NCBI GenBank assembly: GCA_022701365.1
Contig: JAKUHH010000284.1
Location: forward strand, 1,022,140-1,086,139
DNA from: Mycocentrospora acerina
Lineage: Eukaryota > Ascomycota > Dothideomycetes > Pleosporales
Length of the DNA: 64,000 nucleotides
Direction of reading: 5' to 3'
Shown here: in pieces, positions 46,372 to 56,958 of the stretch
How the letters are laid out: every line of letters starts with the position of its first letter
Position numbering within the stretch: position 1 is the first letter of the stretch
Made by a program: the position numbers and the translations under genes
Notes under the pieces: generated by a model
Seen by the model: only the letters and a program-made list of their open reading frames with translations
Database searches by the model: none
What the model was told of the DNA's origin: nothing

Positions 46372-46443
46372 GCCGCCTTGGCTAAGTGGTATAGCGTATC
46401 ACTAGTAATGATAAGATCGCTAGTTCGATTCTGGCAGGTGGCT
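46372..46443 (+). tRNA. tRNA-Thr(AGU)
   Basis: A complete cloverleaf of 72 nt without an intron. The acceptor stem is GCCGCCT with AGGTGGC (one G-U). The D arm is GCTAAGTGGTATAGC and gives the A box (TGGCTAAGTGG). The anticodon stem is TATCA/TGATA around loop CTAGTAA, so the anticodon is AGT. The T arm GCTAG-TTCGATT-CTGGC gives the B box. CCA is not encoded, as usual in eukaryotes. No run of four or more T follows before the next tRNA gene. Confidence 0.95.
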
Positions 46444-46472
46444 TGATTGTTACATTGTTTAAACCTTTCACC

Positions 46473-46553
46473 GGCGTGGTGGCGGAGTGGTTATCGCGCA
46501 AGACTAGAAATCTTGTTCCTTCGGGAGCGCAGGTTCGAATCCTGCCTACGTCG
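46473..46553 (+). tRNA. tRNA-Ser(AGA)
   Basis: A class II tRNA of 81 nt. The acceptor stem is GGCGTGG with CTACGTC (two G-U pairs) and discriminator G. The anticodon stem is CAAGA/TCTTG around loop CTAGAAA, anticodon AGA. The long variable arm TCCTTCGGGA and T arm GCAGG-TTCGAAT-CCTGC identify serine. No intron is present. A T-run for termination begins at 46558. Confidence 0.96.
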
Positions 46554-46557
46554 CATT

Positions 46558-46582
46558 CTTTTTTGTTTTTGTTTTTGCTTTT
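46558..46582 (+). terminator. RNA polymerase III terminator
   Basis: A stretch of TTCTTTTTTGTTTTTGTTTTTG directly after the tRNA-Ser gene contains runs of five to six T, enough for polymerase III termination. Confidence 0.85.
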
Positions 46583-46817
46583 GCTATTCTTCCGCTGCAA
46601 GACGTGGGGGTTTTTTTTTGGTGTTTGAAAGAATGGAGAGGTGTGCATCTGTGGAGGGTTTGAGTGGGTGTTTTTTTTGGGTGGCAGGTGTTCATTTAGG
46701 TTGAGTGGGATGATGGATAGAAGAAATGAGGAATTGAGGAAGGTGAGTATAGGTGCGATGTTGAGGCGTTGGACAGACTGAATGGAAGGGATGATGAGAT
46801 GTAATAGTTTTGGCTGT

Positions 46818-47628
46818 TTATAACGTCCATTCCTTTTCAGGACCTTGCTGCTTGTTGCACTCCCCTACATCCAACGCGACGAGGAATCTGCTCACGCAGT
46901 TGTACGCTGCCACTGTTGCAGTGACCTCCACCACCTCTTTGTCGCTAAAGTGCTTCTTCAGCGTCTCAAACACATCTTCTGGAACCTGCACGTCGAGCGT
47001 CATGGCGTCGGTGTACGCTAACAATGCTGCGTGTTGTTCGTCTTGGATGGTGTCTTTGACTTGTCGAGGTGGTGAGTGCAGTATTGCGTCGACATGTTCA
47101 GGTGAGACGTTGGGAGCAGAGCGCAAGATGGGTGAGTGGGATTCCCACTCGTACCAGGCTTTGTTCAGCACGGCGACGCGGCAGATGGCTGTTTCGCGGA
47201 TGGAGGTGGAGAGGGAGGTGGAGGTGCGGATCGCGCCGAGGAAGGAGTTCCTGAGCGTGTTAGCGATTTCAATTTGTTTCAATGAGAATATAAGCGCTTT
47301 CGAGAACTTAGTTGGGTTCCAACATGCTCTGGGTCAGTAATGTCTGCAGACTCCACAGTGTTATCTACATACTGCCTCTTTGCGTGCACTCTAGGACCCC
47401 AGGTGATGCAGAATAGATTCCGAGATGAGGTATAGCACAATATGAGGCGCAAGTGGGGTTGATATAAAGATGTACTTACCACCCATTTGCTACAGGAGGG
47501 GAATGGAGGAGGGTTCGGTCCAGAGCAATCAGGCCACTCTCACCCCGGCGCTGCTTAATTCGTTCAACAATGGCATTGTCCGCCTCATCTTCGAACTTGG
47601 GAGGATCTGGCACATATGGGAGACGCAT
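46818..47628 (-). CDS. Carboxymuconolactone decarboxylase / AhpD-like protein
   Basis: A protein of 193 residues from two exons, 47480..47628 and 46818..47250. A 229-nt intron joins PPVANGW to NSFLGAIRTSTSL, a continuous family motif, so the long intron is well supported. The AhpD-like fold is indicated by the REТAICRVAVLNKAWYEWESHSPIL-type helix (Arg-Glu then Glu-Trp..His) and the VVEVTATVAAYNCVSRFLVAL helix. The paired CxxC of peroxidase-type AhpD is not seen, so a redox role is doubtful. Relatives include 4-carboxymuconolactone decarboxylases and many fungal proteins of unknown substrate. An in-frame ATG 15 codons upstream (47673) is possible, but the MRLPYVP start fits relatives better. 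Confidence 0.82.
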
Positions 47629-47855
47629 CTTGATGGATATAGTATAGGATTGAGTGTTGAAGACGATGGACAAGCACCCCAGTATAGATGCGTCATTGGT
47701 TTAGGTCGGAACGATTCCGAAGCCGAGGTCCATGCGTTCATCGCTTAGCGATTGCGGGCAACATGACTTTGCTCAACTGCACTACTATTACTAGCAAAAT
47801 CGACAGCAGTTTCAAAGACAACTCAACACCAAAATACAGAGTAAAACTAGTCATC

Positions 47856-48974
47856 ATGCCGCCAAAGAGAACCATGGAACCACGTCGCAAGAAGGCGGAG
47901 GCGAAGCCTAAAAAGGAGAAGCAACTAAAAGCCAGTGAACTACAGAAGAATGCTGAAGAATCTGCTGTCGCTTCATTGATACCACTGGAGCTTCAGCAGC
48001 TTCTTCTGAATATTTTCAGAGACACGTTCGCTGAAAGATTTTTGACCGAGTACACACCGCTGCTGCAGGAGTTGAAGGGTCATCTGTTCAACCGCGACTT
48101 TTCGGCCGCGTTTGGCAAAGATGAATACCTGGAAGTGTACGCAGCGAGATGGAGCCCAAGCCGTGCTCTGGGCTATTTGGACGTGTTATGGGATTTAAGA
48201 CAACATTTGCGCCTTGATCTAAAGACAGAAACTGAGGATGTAGAGAGCTCAGAGACCGGTAGTAAGAGCTGGAAAGTTGTCTGTCTGGGAGGTGGTGCTG
48301 GTGCTGAGATTGTAGCTTTGGGTGGATTGCAAAAGCTATTGTCTACCGAAAACGAAGACCAAGCCGAATCGAAGAAAAGAAAGATTGAAGTTCTTGCCAT
48401 AGATATTGCAGACTGGACGGCAGTTGTCGACGGTCTTGCAACTCACGTCACATCGCCGCCTCCGCTTTCCAAGTACGCATCTGCCGCTGCTCGAGCCTCA
48501 AATGTCACGATGATCAATAAGGACACTTTCCAAGTCTCGCCGCATCAACTAGATGTTCTCAATACCGACTTCACTGCTCTCGCACCATTACTCGTAGACG
48601 CTACGCTCGTGACGCTGATGTTCACGCTCAACGAGCTCTACTCGACATCTTTGGCTCTAACCCAAACATTTTTATTGGGCCTGACAAACGCTCTGCCAAC
48701 TGGCGCGATGCTGCTGGTGATTGACAGCCCTGGTAGCTACTCGGCTATCAGCTTGAACGGAACTGAGAAGAACTACCCTATGCATTGGCTCATGGACCAC
48801 ACATTACTGAAAGAGGCGAACGGTCGCAAGAAGGAGCATGACAACAGCGAGGCAGCCAAATGGGAAAAAGTACATGAGGATGAGAGTCGGTGGTTTAGAT
48901 TGGATCCGGCGCTGAAGTATCCGATTGAGCTAGAGAATATGCGCATGCAGCTGCATCTCTATCGTCGACTCTAG
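47856..48974 (+). CDS. BMT6: 25S rRNA (uridine-N3)-methyltransferase, BMT6-like
   Basis: A single-exon protein of 372 residues resembling yeast Bmt6, the SAM-dependent enzyme for m3U2843 in 25S rRNA, acting in the nucleolus. The N-terminus is Lys-rich (MPPKRTMEPRRKKAEAKPKKEKQ), fitting nucleolar targeting. The SAM-binding loop is VVCLGGGAGAE, followed by an acidic strand end in VLAIDIADW. A later strand gives DATLVTLMFTLNELY and LLVIDSPGSYS, and the C-terminal WFRLDPALKYPIELENMRMQLHLYRRL is conserved. The frame is open 56 codons further upstream, but that part has no family similarity and overlaps the divergent gene's promoter, so I start at 47856. Confidence 0.85.
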   Translation: MPPKRTMEPRRKKAEAKPKKEKQLKASELQKNAEESAVASLIPLELQQLLLNIFRDTFAERFLTEYTPLLQELKGHLFNRDFSAAFGKDEYLEVYAARWSPSRALGYLDVLWDLRQHLRLDLKTETEDVESSETGSKSWKVVCLGGGAGAEIVALGGLQKLLSTENEDQAESKKRKIEVLAIDIADWTAVVDGLATHVTSPPPLSKYASAAARASNVTMINKDTFQVSPHQLDVLNTDFTALAPLLVDATLVTLMFTLNELYSTSLALTQTFLLGLTNALPTGAMLLVIDSPGSYSAISLNGTEKNYPMHWLMDHTLLKEANGRKKEHDNSEAAKWEKVHEDESRWFRLDPALKYPIELENMRMQLHLYRRL

Positions 48975-50866
48975 CGCGACAATGCAACACACTCAATCCA
49001 CGGTAACCCTGCGAGAAGTCAACTCCCAGCTCTTTTTCAATGAGTAGTCATGATTGCATGATGAAACTAATTGAAATCTCGATGATCTTCTCGGCAAATC
49101 CTCATATCCGACTTATCTTCTGGTGAATTACACTATGACACAACTGGGAATGTGTCATTGCAAATGGCGTGGACTGGGAATTTAGCCAAAGTCTCCATGT
49201 TCCGATACAATCAGGATGCAAATCGCCAGACGTCGCTTTTAGTCGAAGTTATGGGTATTTTACGAGGACACAATAAGGACAGCTAGGCAGCGTCCACTGT
49301 TGCCAGTTGTCTGAGCACATTCCTGCTCACCTGCTCGTTCGACAGCAATTAATACCGTTACACTCGAATCAATGCTCCGGCCATCATTGCACCGCTACGA
49401 TCGCTTAAGATGCAGTTTAGATAAGCTCTAGCTGAACAAGCGAATCGGCACTTGACGGCTACGAGAGAATCAGTCTTGACAATGAGCGCTTGCATCCCTA
49501 CCATGACAACACTGACTCGCTCAATCTCGCCTCACTTGTTGCAAAAAAAAAGGTCAAAGCAAACGTCGATATTATCTAGTTTCCCACAAGGCACTCATGT
49601 CTGACATGTGAGGATGTTTTTGGTCGATCGTATTGTTGTCTTTCTCCCCACGCCGCGGAGAACACTACACGGAGTTTTCGTAGTAGGTTTTTTCAACAGT
49701 GATCATCCTTGGATTCAGAATCAAATATTGGCATGGCTGTTTTTAATTTGACAGATCATCGATCTAGAATGCACATGTCGACGAGACATTGATTGAAGTG
49801 AAATACAGATGTGAAGGAGTAAGGAAGCTGCATTGGTTACTGTAATAGAGAGTTGAGGCGATCGTTCGCAAGTAGCACGGGCTAGCAACTAAGCGATTGG
49901 AAGCCTTATCCCCAGAGCTCAGATGACAGTGGACAGCTATTCAAGATATATATGAGGGATGTCACCGAACCGCATCTCTGGGCTGAGCTGAAATACAGGG
50001 CTTGAGCCGAGATGAACAGCTGAATGAGCGGTGTGAATGAGACCTGAATTCATCTGTGATGTCTATCACACCTTCTCTATGGAGCTGTAGACGAGCTGTA
50101 TCCAGTAAGGATTATCAGTGGCAGGCACACGGCAATAGGATGTCTGAACTACATGCTGCCCGGGGTTGGCCGAACATGAATTCGGTTGATCACAAAAATG
50201 TAACTGGTTATTCGCCTAATGTCGCAATACATAAACGAGCGACCAGCTGATGAGCAACCTTCTTGTGTCCCTTTTCGCCGACTTGTCGACCTATTCATCT
50301 AGCCAACCAACGTCGCAACCCTGCCCACTCTCCATCTACATCACTGCCAGCTAGACGAGCAAACGGCTACTACTGGCCGACACCGCCACATTCTAGAAAA
50401 CGTACCTGCAGCAAATGCAAGACGACTGTGTGAGGCTGAGCCCGCGCGAGACCCAAAAACGCTGCTAAGCAATCTGATTGGTCGGCATGACTAGACGCCG
50501 CCTACGCCGCCTACTTTAGCAGCAGCCAATTCCTGTACAACATCGGCACTGGACGTTCGCGCTAAGAAGTCCAAGTGTCCTAAAGGAGGGGCATGAGGCA
50601 ATTTGCGATGGAAGGTTGATGGATTGCAGAGGGGTTTGCTGGACTTTTAGGAAGGTGTTGCCCCTCGCGTTCGTCGCTTTTGTGCAAGCATATCTTCTTT
50701 TTTAATTTTTGAGCACAGTGCACATTCGCCCTGTACATTGTCATTCTTTTTTACTATCGTTTTTGTTATTACCAGGTTGCCTAATCATCCTTGCTTGCCT
50801 TCAAACAAGCCACTGGCAAACGTTCAGCTGCCACTAGAACTCTCGCCACGCGTTTCACACAACACC
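48975..50866. other. Gene-free region of about 1.9 kb
   Basis: I find no protein-like frame and no RNA gene. Composition is mixed, with T-rich segments near 50690-50760. The conserved left part of the window ends here and the accessory right part begins. Confidence 0.5.
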
Positions 50867-51343
50867 ATGTCGTCCACATCACCAAGCTCAATCGTAAATT
50901 CCATCACATCCACATTTATTCGATCAATATCGACATCCACAATAACATCTTTATCTACGTCGTCCACCAACGCAGTACTCCCACCATTCACGTCCGCTCC
51001 TGAAGCCCCTCTCGCAACCTCAACCGGCCGTTCAAACAACCATGGCTGGAGTCCTGGAGCCATAATTGGCATCATAGCCGCAGTCATCTTCTTGCTCCTC
51101 TGTGTTCCACTCATTGCGCTAGTCCTACGCCGCTACGAGCGCAGACGGTGCCGCGAGGTGCTGAAGCCGAGCAACAGGGTTGGAAGTAGGGATGGGAGCG
51201 TCGGAGAAGGTGACTTTATGAAGAGTATATTGGTGACTAGAGAGATGCAGAGAGTAAGTTTGAGGTTGAGCAAGTTGGAACAAGTACATTTGCAGGGCCG
51301 GGGGTGGACAAGGGCAGAGGTTAGAGGAGGGGAGGGGAGTTGA
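50867..51343 (+). CDS. Ser/Thr-rich single-pass membrane protein
   Basis: A protein of 158 residues. The first 60 are Ser/Thr-rich (SSTSPSS..TSTFIRSISTSTITSLSTSS) and look like an O-glycosylated stalk. One membrane helix follows (AIIGIIAAVIFLLLCVPLIALVL) and then a basic anchor (RRYERRRCR) and a cytosolic tail. The layout resembles fungal Mid2/Wsc-type or 'mucin-like' membrane proteins, but no signature domain is present and I assign no function. The frame is open further upstream, but the first ATG is at 50867, so there is no cleavable signal peptide and the helix itself would direct insertion. Confidence 0.55.
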   Translation: MSSTSPSSIVNSITSTFIRSISTSTITSLSTSSTNAVLPPFTSAPEAPLATSTGRSNNHGWSPGAIIGIIAAVIFLLLCVPLIALVLRRYERRRCREVLKPSNRVGSRDGSVGEGDFMKSILVTREMQRVSLRLSKLEQVHLQGRGWTRAEVRGGEGS

Positions 51344-52610
51344 TGAGAGTAGAGACTTGCAAGAAAGTCAATTTTTTTGTTTTACTTGGGGTGATAGACG
51401 GTGTAGTGCAGGCACTATGCCATGTTCGTACCGGGTTTGTGTCTGGTGAGTGGTTTATACTGCCTTGGTACGCTTCTCGTCTGTAAGTACCCGAGAATGC
51501 GGCTGACACTGTACAGACAGAGCTCACTCCATTTGAACTGCCCAGGAGAATACATGAATAACGGACTTTAGATGGTATGTTTGATTTGCCACTTCATCAA
51601 TATTTGTCGGAAATTCGTCTAGTAATTATCTGTCACAAACACTAAATTCGAGTAGAACGACCTTGTCATTTTCAAACGATCCTCAAAGGCCGTGGGCTTA
51701 CTCCAAGTTCCTCAACTGCAGTCGCCGAAAAGGTGTATAGAAATTGAACGCTGGAGGATACTTACACGCCTTTGCTATTACCGGAACTAGTTTCGGTCCT
51801 CGCCTCTACAAGAAATCTAGCTATAGATTCTTGCCTCGAAAATTGATCTCAGGAAATGATCGACCTGATTTATAATAGTATTTAAGCGTAACCATAGCTA
51901 CTTTAATTATAATGAAGCTTACTCATCAATTATTTGAACCCTTTAAGTCTTTGATACCTGTTTAGCCTACTTTTGTTGATGAAACAGCCTTGTGTGCACA
52001 CAGATTAAAAGTTCTTTGCTCTTGGATAACGGATGGCCTAAATATCGAAAGTATTTGGTCATATTTGTTTTCAATACTCTTTATATATCTGCAGATTAGA
52101 TTGTTCATATACCGTTTTATTTGAATTCTCCTCTACAAGACTTCTACAGACACCGTGAAAAGAAAATGTGGTAAACTAGACCTACTGAGAGCCATGAAGT
52201 CAAGGTCGTATAAGACTAGTACTATTTACTCTTTTTTTGACAAGTCTCTATCAATAAATTGAAACCACTTGAACTAAGGCGATGGAGATGAGACTCATTA
52301 CAATCCGCGAGGCTCACACAAAAGGCACGTATTCCACACAAGTCGAAATATTTAATTTAGCCTAACCGCGGCTGCATTTTCTCATTTTTGTGAGCTCTAG
52401 GTATTGGTGTCTACCAAACTTTCCTGAGGTGAATGCCTCCGACGTAAATTCAGAGTCTTAAATAAGCTCTTGCCCCGGGACGATGTTTCCGAAAAGTGCG
52501 AAGTTGGCTATTAATTTTTGGGTACTATCCCTGCAAAACACACCAAAAAATGGATGCCAAGGGGAAGACAGAGCTATCGAATGACATATGTAGCAATAAT
52601 ATCGGTGCTG
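51344..52610. other. Gene-free AT-rich region
   Basis: About 1.27 kb with high A/T content, especially 51850-52400. Only very short frames appear. No transposon protein is recognisable. Confidence 0.5.
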
Positions 52611-53318
52611 TCAAGAATTCAAGTCAATCCACGGAAGAGGCATCTGAAGCCGTTCCATCGCCTCAACCCTACCCTCTTCTTCCTCTTCGTCATATAACAG
52701 TCTAGTATAATAATTGTGTTCTCCCCCTTTCGTATCAAGGTAGTCTTGATACACTCCACTTGGCTCCTTATCAATCCACTCCCCTATCTCCCTATCCACA
52801 ATTCGAACATTCCCGCTCGGACACGCTCCCCAATACGTGTCTCTAATGACGTCTATCCACTGTGGCGATAGCCCATCGCCCACCAAGATCGAAGCTCTCT
52901 AGCTTGGGGAGATTGGGGATTTCATGAACGCGGTAGTGATAGAAATTTTCTGATTTGTCCAATCCATGTTCGTGCATCAAATCAGTTCTCAAATGCATAA
53001 TCTCGTCCTTTCTACAAAACTTCCTTCTGCTAGTAATGTGCCTCTCATTTCTACGATAACGTTATCAAAGTTCGCCCAGATATAGCATGGAGACGAATTT
53101 ATGATGAAAGCTTTTCGGTAGCTGCGGTGTTCGCGGGATTCCTGGCATGCTCTGGTAATAGCTGGTACTGGAGCAGGGGGCCAATGATCCTGTTTGCCAT
53201 TCCTTGACCTTCTGACTTTGAGAACTCGGCCCTCGGTCGTGAGCCTCCAAATTTGGATCCGGAGTTTGAGGGGTAGGCGGAAGAAGGGATGGAAAGTCGC
53301 CATTGAGTTTTGTAGCAT
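52611..53318 (-). pseudogene. 2EXR-domain gene broken by two frameshifts
   Basis: Three consecutive minus-strand frames carry one continuous fungal 2EXR-type protein. The first (53318 to about 53000) has FHPFFRLPLKLRIQIWRLTTEGR, the 2EXR start, and ITRACQESREHRSYRKAF. The second (about 53005 to 52895) has MHLRTDLMHEHGLDKSENFYHYRVHEIPNLPKLESFDL, here cited only in part. The third (52886 to 52611) has GDGLSPQWIDVIRDTYWGACP. Neither junction has plausible GT..AG introns, since frames overlap by a few bases. Hence two one-base indels are the simplest reading. The family is common in ascomycetes and its function is unknown to me. Confidence 0.65.
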
Positions 53319-55214
53319 TTCGTTCTGTTTTAATATTTGAGCACAGAATTGGAATGGAAGTAGAGGATCTCTGTTCGGTTGGCTCGAGTAAACGTTTAAA
53401 ACTTCTGCATTATATAGCCAAGCTGAGAAAATTGGCTTGCGGAGCCAGGTAAAAGAGATCGCAGAATGTGGCCGTCTATACTTTGTCCAGGAGGGGCACG
53501 AGAGCTTTGAATTACTTACAGGTCGATATTTTCTGGGTTCAACAACCTTTCTACGTCAAGCCATCTGAACAACATATTCCATGCTTTGCCAACCCCAAAT
53601 TTGAAGTTCTTGATGATACAATTCAGTTCTGGCACAGCACCCAAGCTTCTACGTACTACATTCTTATGGATAGAGAGAGATGTTTCAATTAAACGACAAG
53701 ATCACTCCCCTCTCTTCCAACATTTAGTTCTTCATTCACGACAACAACAACCTCTTCCCTTTAAGCACGCTGATCAGATATACCTTCTCCGTGTCTCAAT
53801 CCTTCAAATTTCATCCTAGCTGCTCAACCTCCTTCAAATGCTTTAAACTCGTCCCGTATAAGCAACAGGCTAGATTTAGTCAGAAAGGCATTTTCTTGGC
53901 CAGGTACTCCCTTTCCAATTCCAAGACTACCGTTTCTAAGACTACCAATCGCAAGTTTGCGATTAACTTTAAATTGAGTGTGCAGAGTAAGAGAGCTCAG
54001 ACACCTATAGTAGATCCTAAAATGGAAGTAAGTATTATGAAGGCGGAAGGAAAATTCACAGATATAGTCTTGCTCTCAAAGTCAATAGTCATTTTCAGAT
54101 AATAAACTGATCATCTTAAACAAGATTATCAGGGATGTAACAAGCTATAGATCGTGTCTGGGAGCTTCTAAATCCGGTCTGTGCTCTATCTAAGGAACGT
54201 TTATGACGCCGATAATAATTATTTTGGTGTAACACATACTGCAGTCGCTATATCTGGCGATTTCAGTATTTTCTAAGATTAAAGCGTCAAAACAATTGGA
54301 TTCTGAGAAGACCTTCGAGAGACATTTACTCGTGACAGTAATCGTATTAACTACTCAAGACTCACCGTTCAGTAAAGCCTGTTTTTACCAGCCGTACGAA
54401 CAGGTTTAAAGAGTGAGGCTTCAAGATACATGACTAAGACTGCTAGTGTCAAAAAATTGTTATTCTGAACGCAAATTTTGTTTTTAGCTGCACGAGAGTC
54501 TATTGGCGGCCCTCACTCTTGTAAAGAATATTGGTAAGAACTTTAAGAACAACAATTACTCAAGAATCTTCTTCGTCTAACAATTTACTTTAATAGATAT
54601 TTGCTTGAAAGATATGTGGAAGAAATGCTTTAAAATTGTTTCTATTTCTTGCCTTGGTTTCCTTGTGTAATGTATTAGTTGTACCGAGCTTAGAACCACG
54701 AATTTAAACCTTAAATGAGACAATCTCCTCGACTAGCTCCCGGTCAACAATATAATCCTTCGAGCTACAGCTGCACGAAAAGTAACCCCGTTGCCCATAC
54801 CAGTAACATTCGTTCTGGGCGCTGCTGATGTCAACTTGGAAATTAGCTGTAAAGTTGTCAAGGGCAGGGTGGATGTGCCTGTACAAAGACTCATTTTTAC
54901 TATTGACCTGCATTTTCCGGTGGAGTCACAAGTTACAATTGTGAATTTGAACTTTTTACTCGGATCCATGAGATAGCTCAAGATATAACAGATGAAAAGT
55001 CCGGTCTACCTCTGGTTTTCTCATATTTCTTACCGGCTGCGAGGGCTGCGTCGAATACAATAAATTGCGCCAAGATGACGTGAGTTGTTCACTCATCATA
55101 TTATCAATCCTCATATTCTACCTCATCATCATAGGTTTCGGTGATTTGATACATATCACATCATTAATATTAGGCATTATACTACTGGATATTGCAGATA
55201 ATTGCCAAGTCATA
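53319..55214. other. Gene-free AT-rich region of about 1.9 kb
   Basis: No gene is supported. A plus-strand frame of 103 codons at 53791-54102 is Lys/Ser-rich and unconvincing. On the minus strand at 54704-54981 two overlapping frames contain TIVTCDSTGKC and ECYWYGQRGYFSCSC, which could be a decayed small Cys-rich protein, but I cannot support a gene. Confidence 0.45.
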
Positions 55215-56958
55215 TTATTCGCACTTCCAGTTAGATGGGTCCTTGTAATTGCCACTAACGTAGGTGTTACGTGCTGGATATCTTAGCACAAAAGTTAGCT
55301 GAGTTGTGAATCCGATGCAATTTGTACTTACTTGCAGTGGCGTCGCGTAAAATCGACGCCTAGCGAAATGGTGTCGTTGACGAACTTGGTGCCTTCGATG
55401 TACTCCGGAGCAATACCCTCCTCGACCCAGTCCACCATTGCCTTGAGGACGTTATGCTGGCCGTCATATGAGATGCCATTCTGTGCGGCATTCCCACCCT
55501 GGCCAATGACCCAAGCACCAGGTCCAGTGTTGCAATGGAACATGCCTGAAACCCTAAAGAAGCGTGCCCACTCATCCATCGACTCGTAACTCCTGCGGCC
55601 GCGCAAATTTTGGTAGAAGCGGTTCGTGTTGAACGCTGTGATCTGATGGTCTTGCTGACCGTGGTACATCAGTAATTTTCCACCTCGTCGCTCGAACTTC
55701 GGTAGGTCGGACGGGTAGGTGCGGATGTCACCAGGATTGAGCAACTCTGCTGCGCGAACAGCTAGAAAGTCGAAAGTGGAAGCATCCCAGAGCGGGTTGT
55801 TGAAGATGACGTATTTGAACCAGTCGTCCGAGTACGCAAATGGCGAACCGGCGTAAAGTCGATCCACGGCATTGATTTCGCTACCGGGCTGCATGGCAGG
55901 GTAGATCAGCTGGCCAGTCGGATACTTGTAGTCTGTGAAGATAGTATTGATCTGCTTAACCTGGTTCTGATTCAAGCAGTTGGTAGTGCTGTTGCGGCCG
56001 CACAGGAGTGTCGAGGGATCAAACTTGCACAGCGAAGGATCTTCAATAACGCCGTCCTTGACCTTGTCAATGGTGTCACACTGGCGTAATACTTCGTCGT
56101 GTATCCACGTCTTCCATGCCGTCGCAGGAATGAAGTTGGGTCCGGTACTGGGGCCTGTGATGGCGTAAAAACGAGCGCGCCAAGAAACTAGATTGTTGAA
56201 ATCAACACCCGGAGCACCGGCGATGATACCATCGAAGTCTTTGGGGAATTTCTCAGCACTCTTGATGCCTTGACGGCCACCCAGAGAGCAGCCTATGTAG
56301 TACGACTTGGTAAGACTCTTTTTGTACAGTTTCTTTTGTAGCGTCTTGCCCGTTTCTACGGTGGTGTGAAGACTAAATGACTTGTCAATGACTGAGGTGA
56401 GGATATCTAGGGAGATGAGCTCACGATCGCCAGGCAAAATCAATCACGGTTTCAGGATTGTTGTAAAATGCCGCCCCAGAGGTTCCGTTCTTGCCGTTGT
56501 TTGCTCCAACTGTGGCAAAGCCGTTGAGAGAGCCGTACGCAAGGTCCTCATACTTGATGCCTGGAGTGATAGTGTCAGAAATTATGTCTTTTGATGCTTC
56601 GGGGACTGATTTTCAACTTACATCCATCAATACCTCCGTTTCCAGTCGCCAGGAAGCGGCCAGACCAGTTCTCAGGAAACCACGCCTCGAAGGTAATGTT
56701 CGATGTCGAAGACGTCTTGATCGAAAGCGCTATACGACAGAGGTCTGATGACACAGCCTGACTGGCACGGTTGCATGTTGCATCGTTGTCCGGAAACGTC
56801 AGCGTCGTGCCTGCTGTGACAAACTGGAGAACATTGCGCGTCGCATCATCAATGTACTTCTCGGGCCTGAAAGCAAGACATCTTTCTTCAAAGGTCGCCG
56901 AAGCCGCAGCAGGCTGGAACAACGCAAGGAGCGAGACAGACAGCAAAGTCGCCAACAT
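55215..56958 (-). CDS. Secreted tannase / feruloyl esterase
   Basis: A tannase-family esterase of 526 residues that should cleave ester-linked phenolics outside the cell. Four exons fit: 56622..56958, 56425..56560, 55332..56372 and 55215..55281. The introns are 61, 52 and 50 nt, and all phases close. A signal peptide starts the protein (MLATLLSVSLLALFQPAAASA). The oxyanion-like segment is FLATGNGGIDGCIKYEDLAYGS. The catalytic Ser lies in YYIGCSLGGRQG next to a Cys, the Asp is likely in MYHGQQDHQI and the His in GMFHCNTGPGAW, again followed by Cys, giving the CS-D-HC pattern of the family. The last exon adds YPARNTYVSGNYKDPSNWKCE, typical of the C-terminus. Several N-glycosylation sites are present. 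Confidence 0.92.

Noticed and set aside
53791..54102. 103-codon plus-strand frame, Lys/Ser-rich
   Set aside because: Composition follows the AT-rich DNA, no homology pattern is visible, and no promoter or intron evidence supports it.
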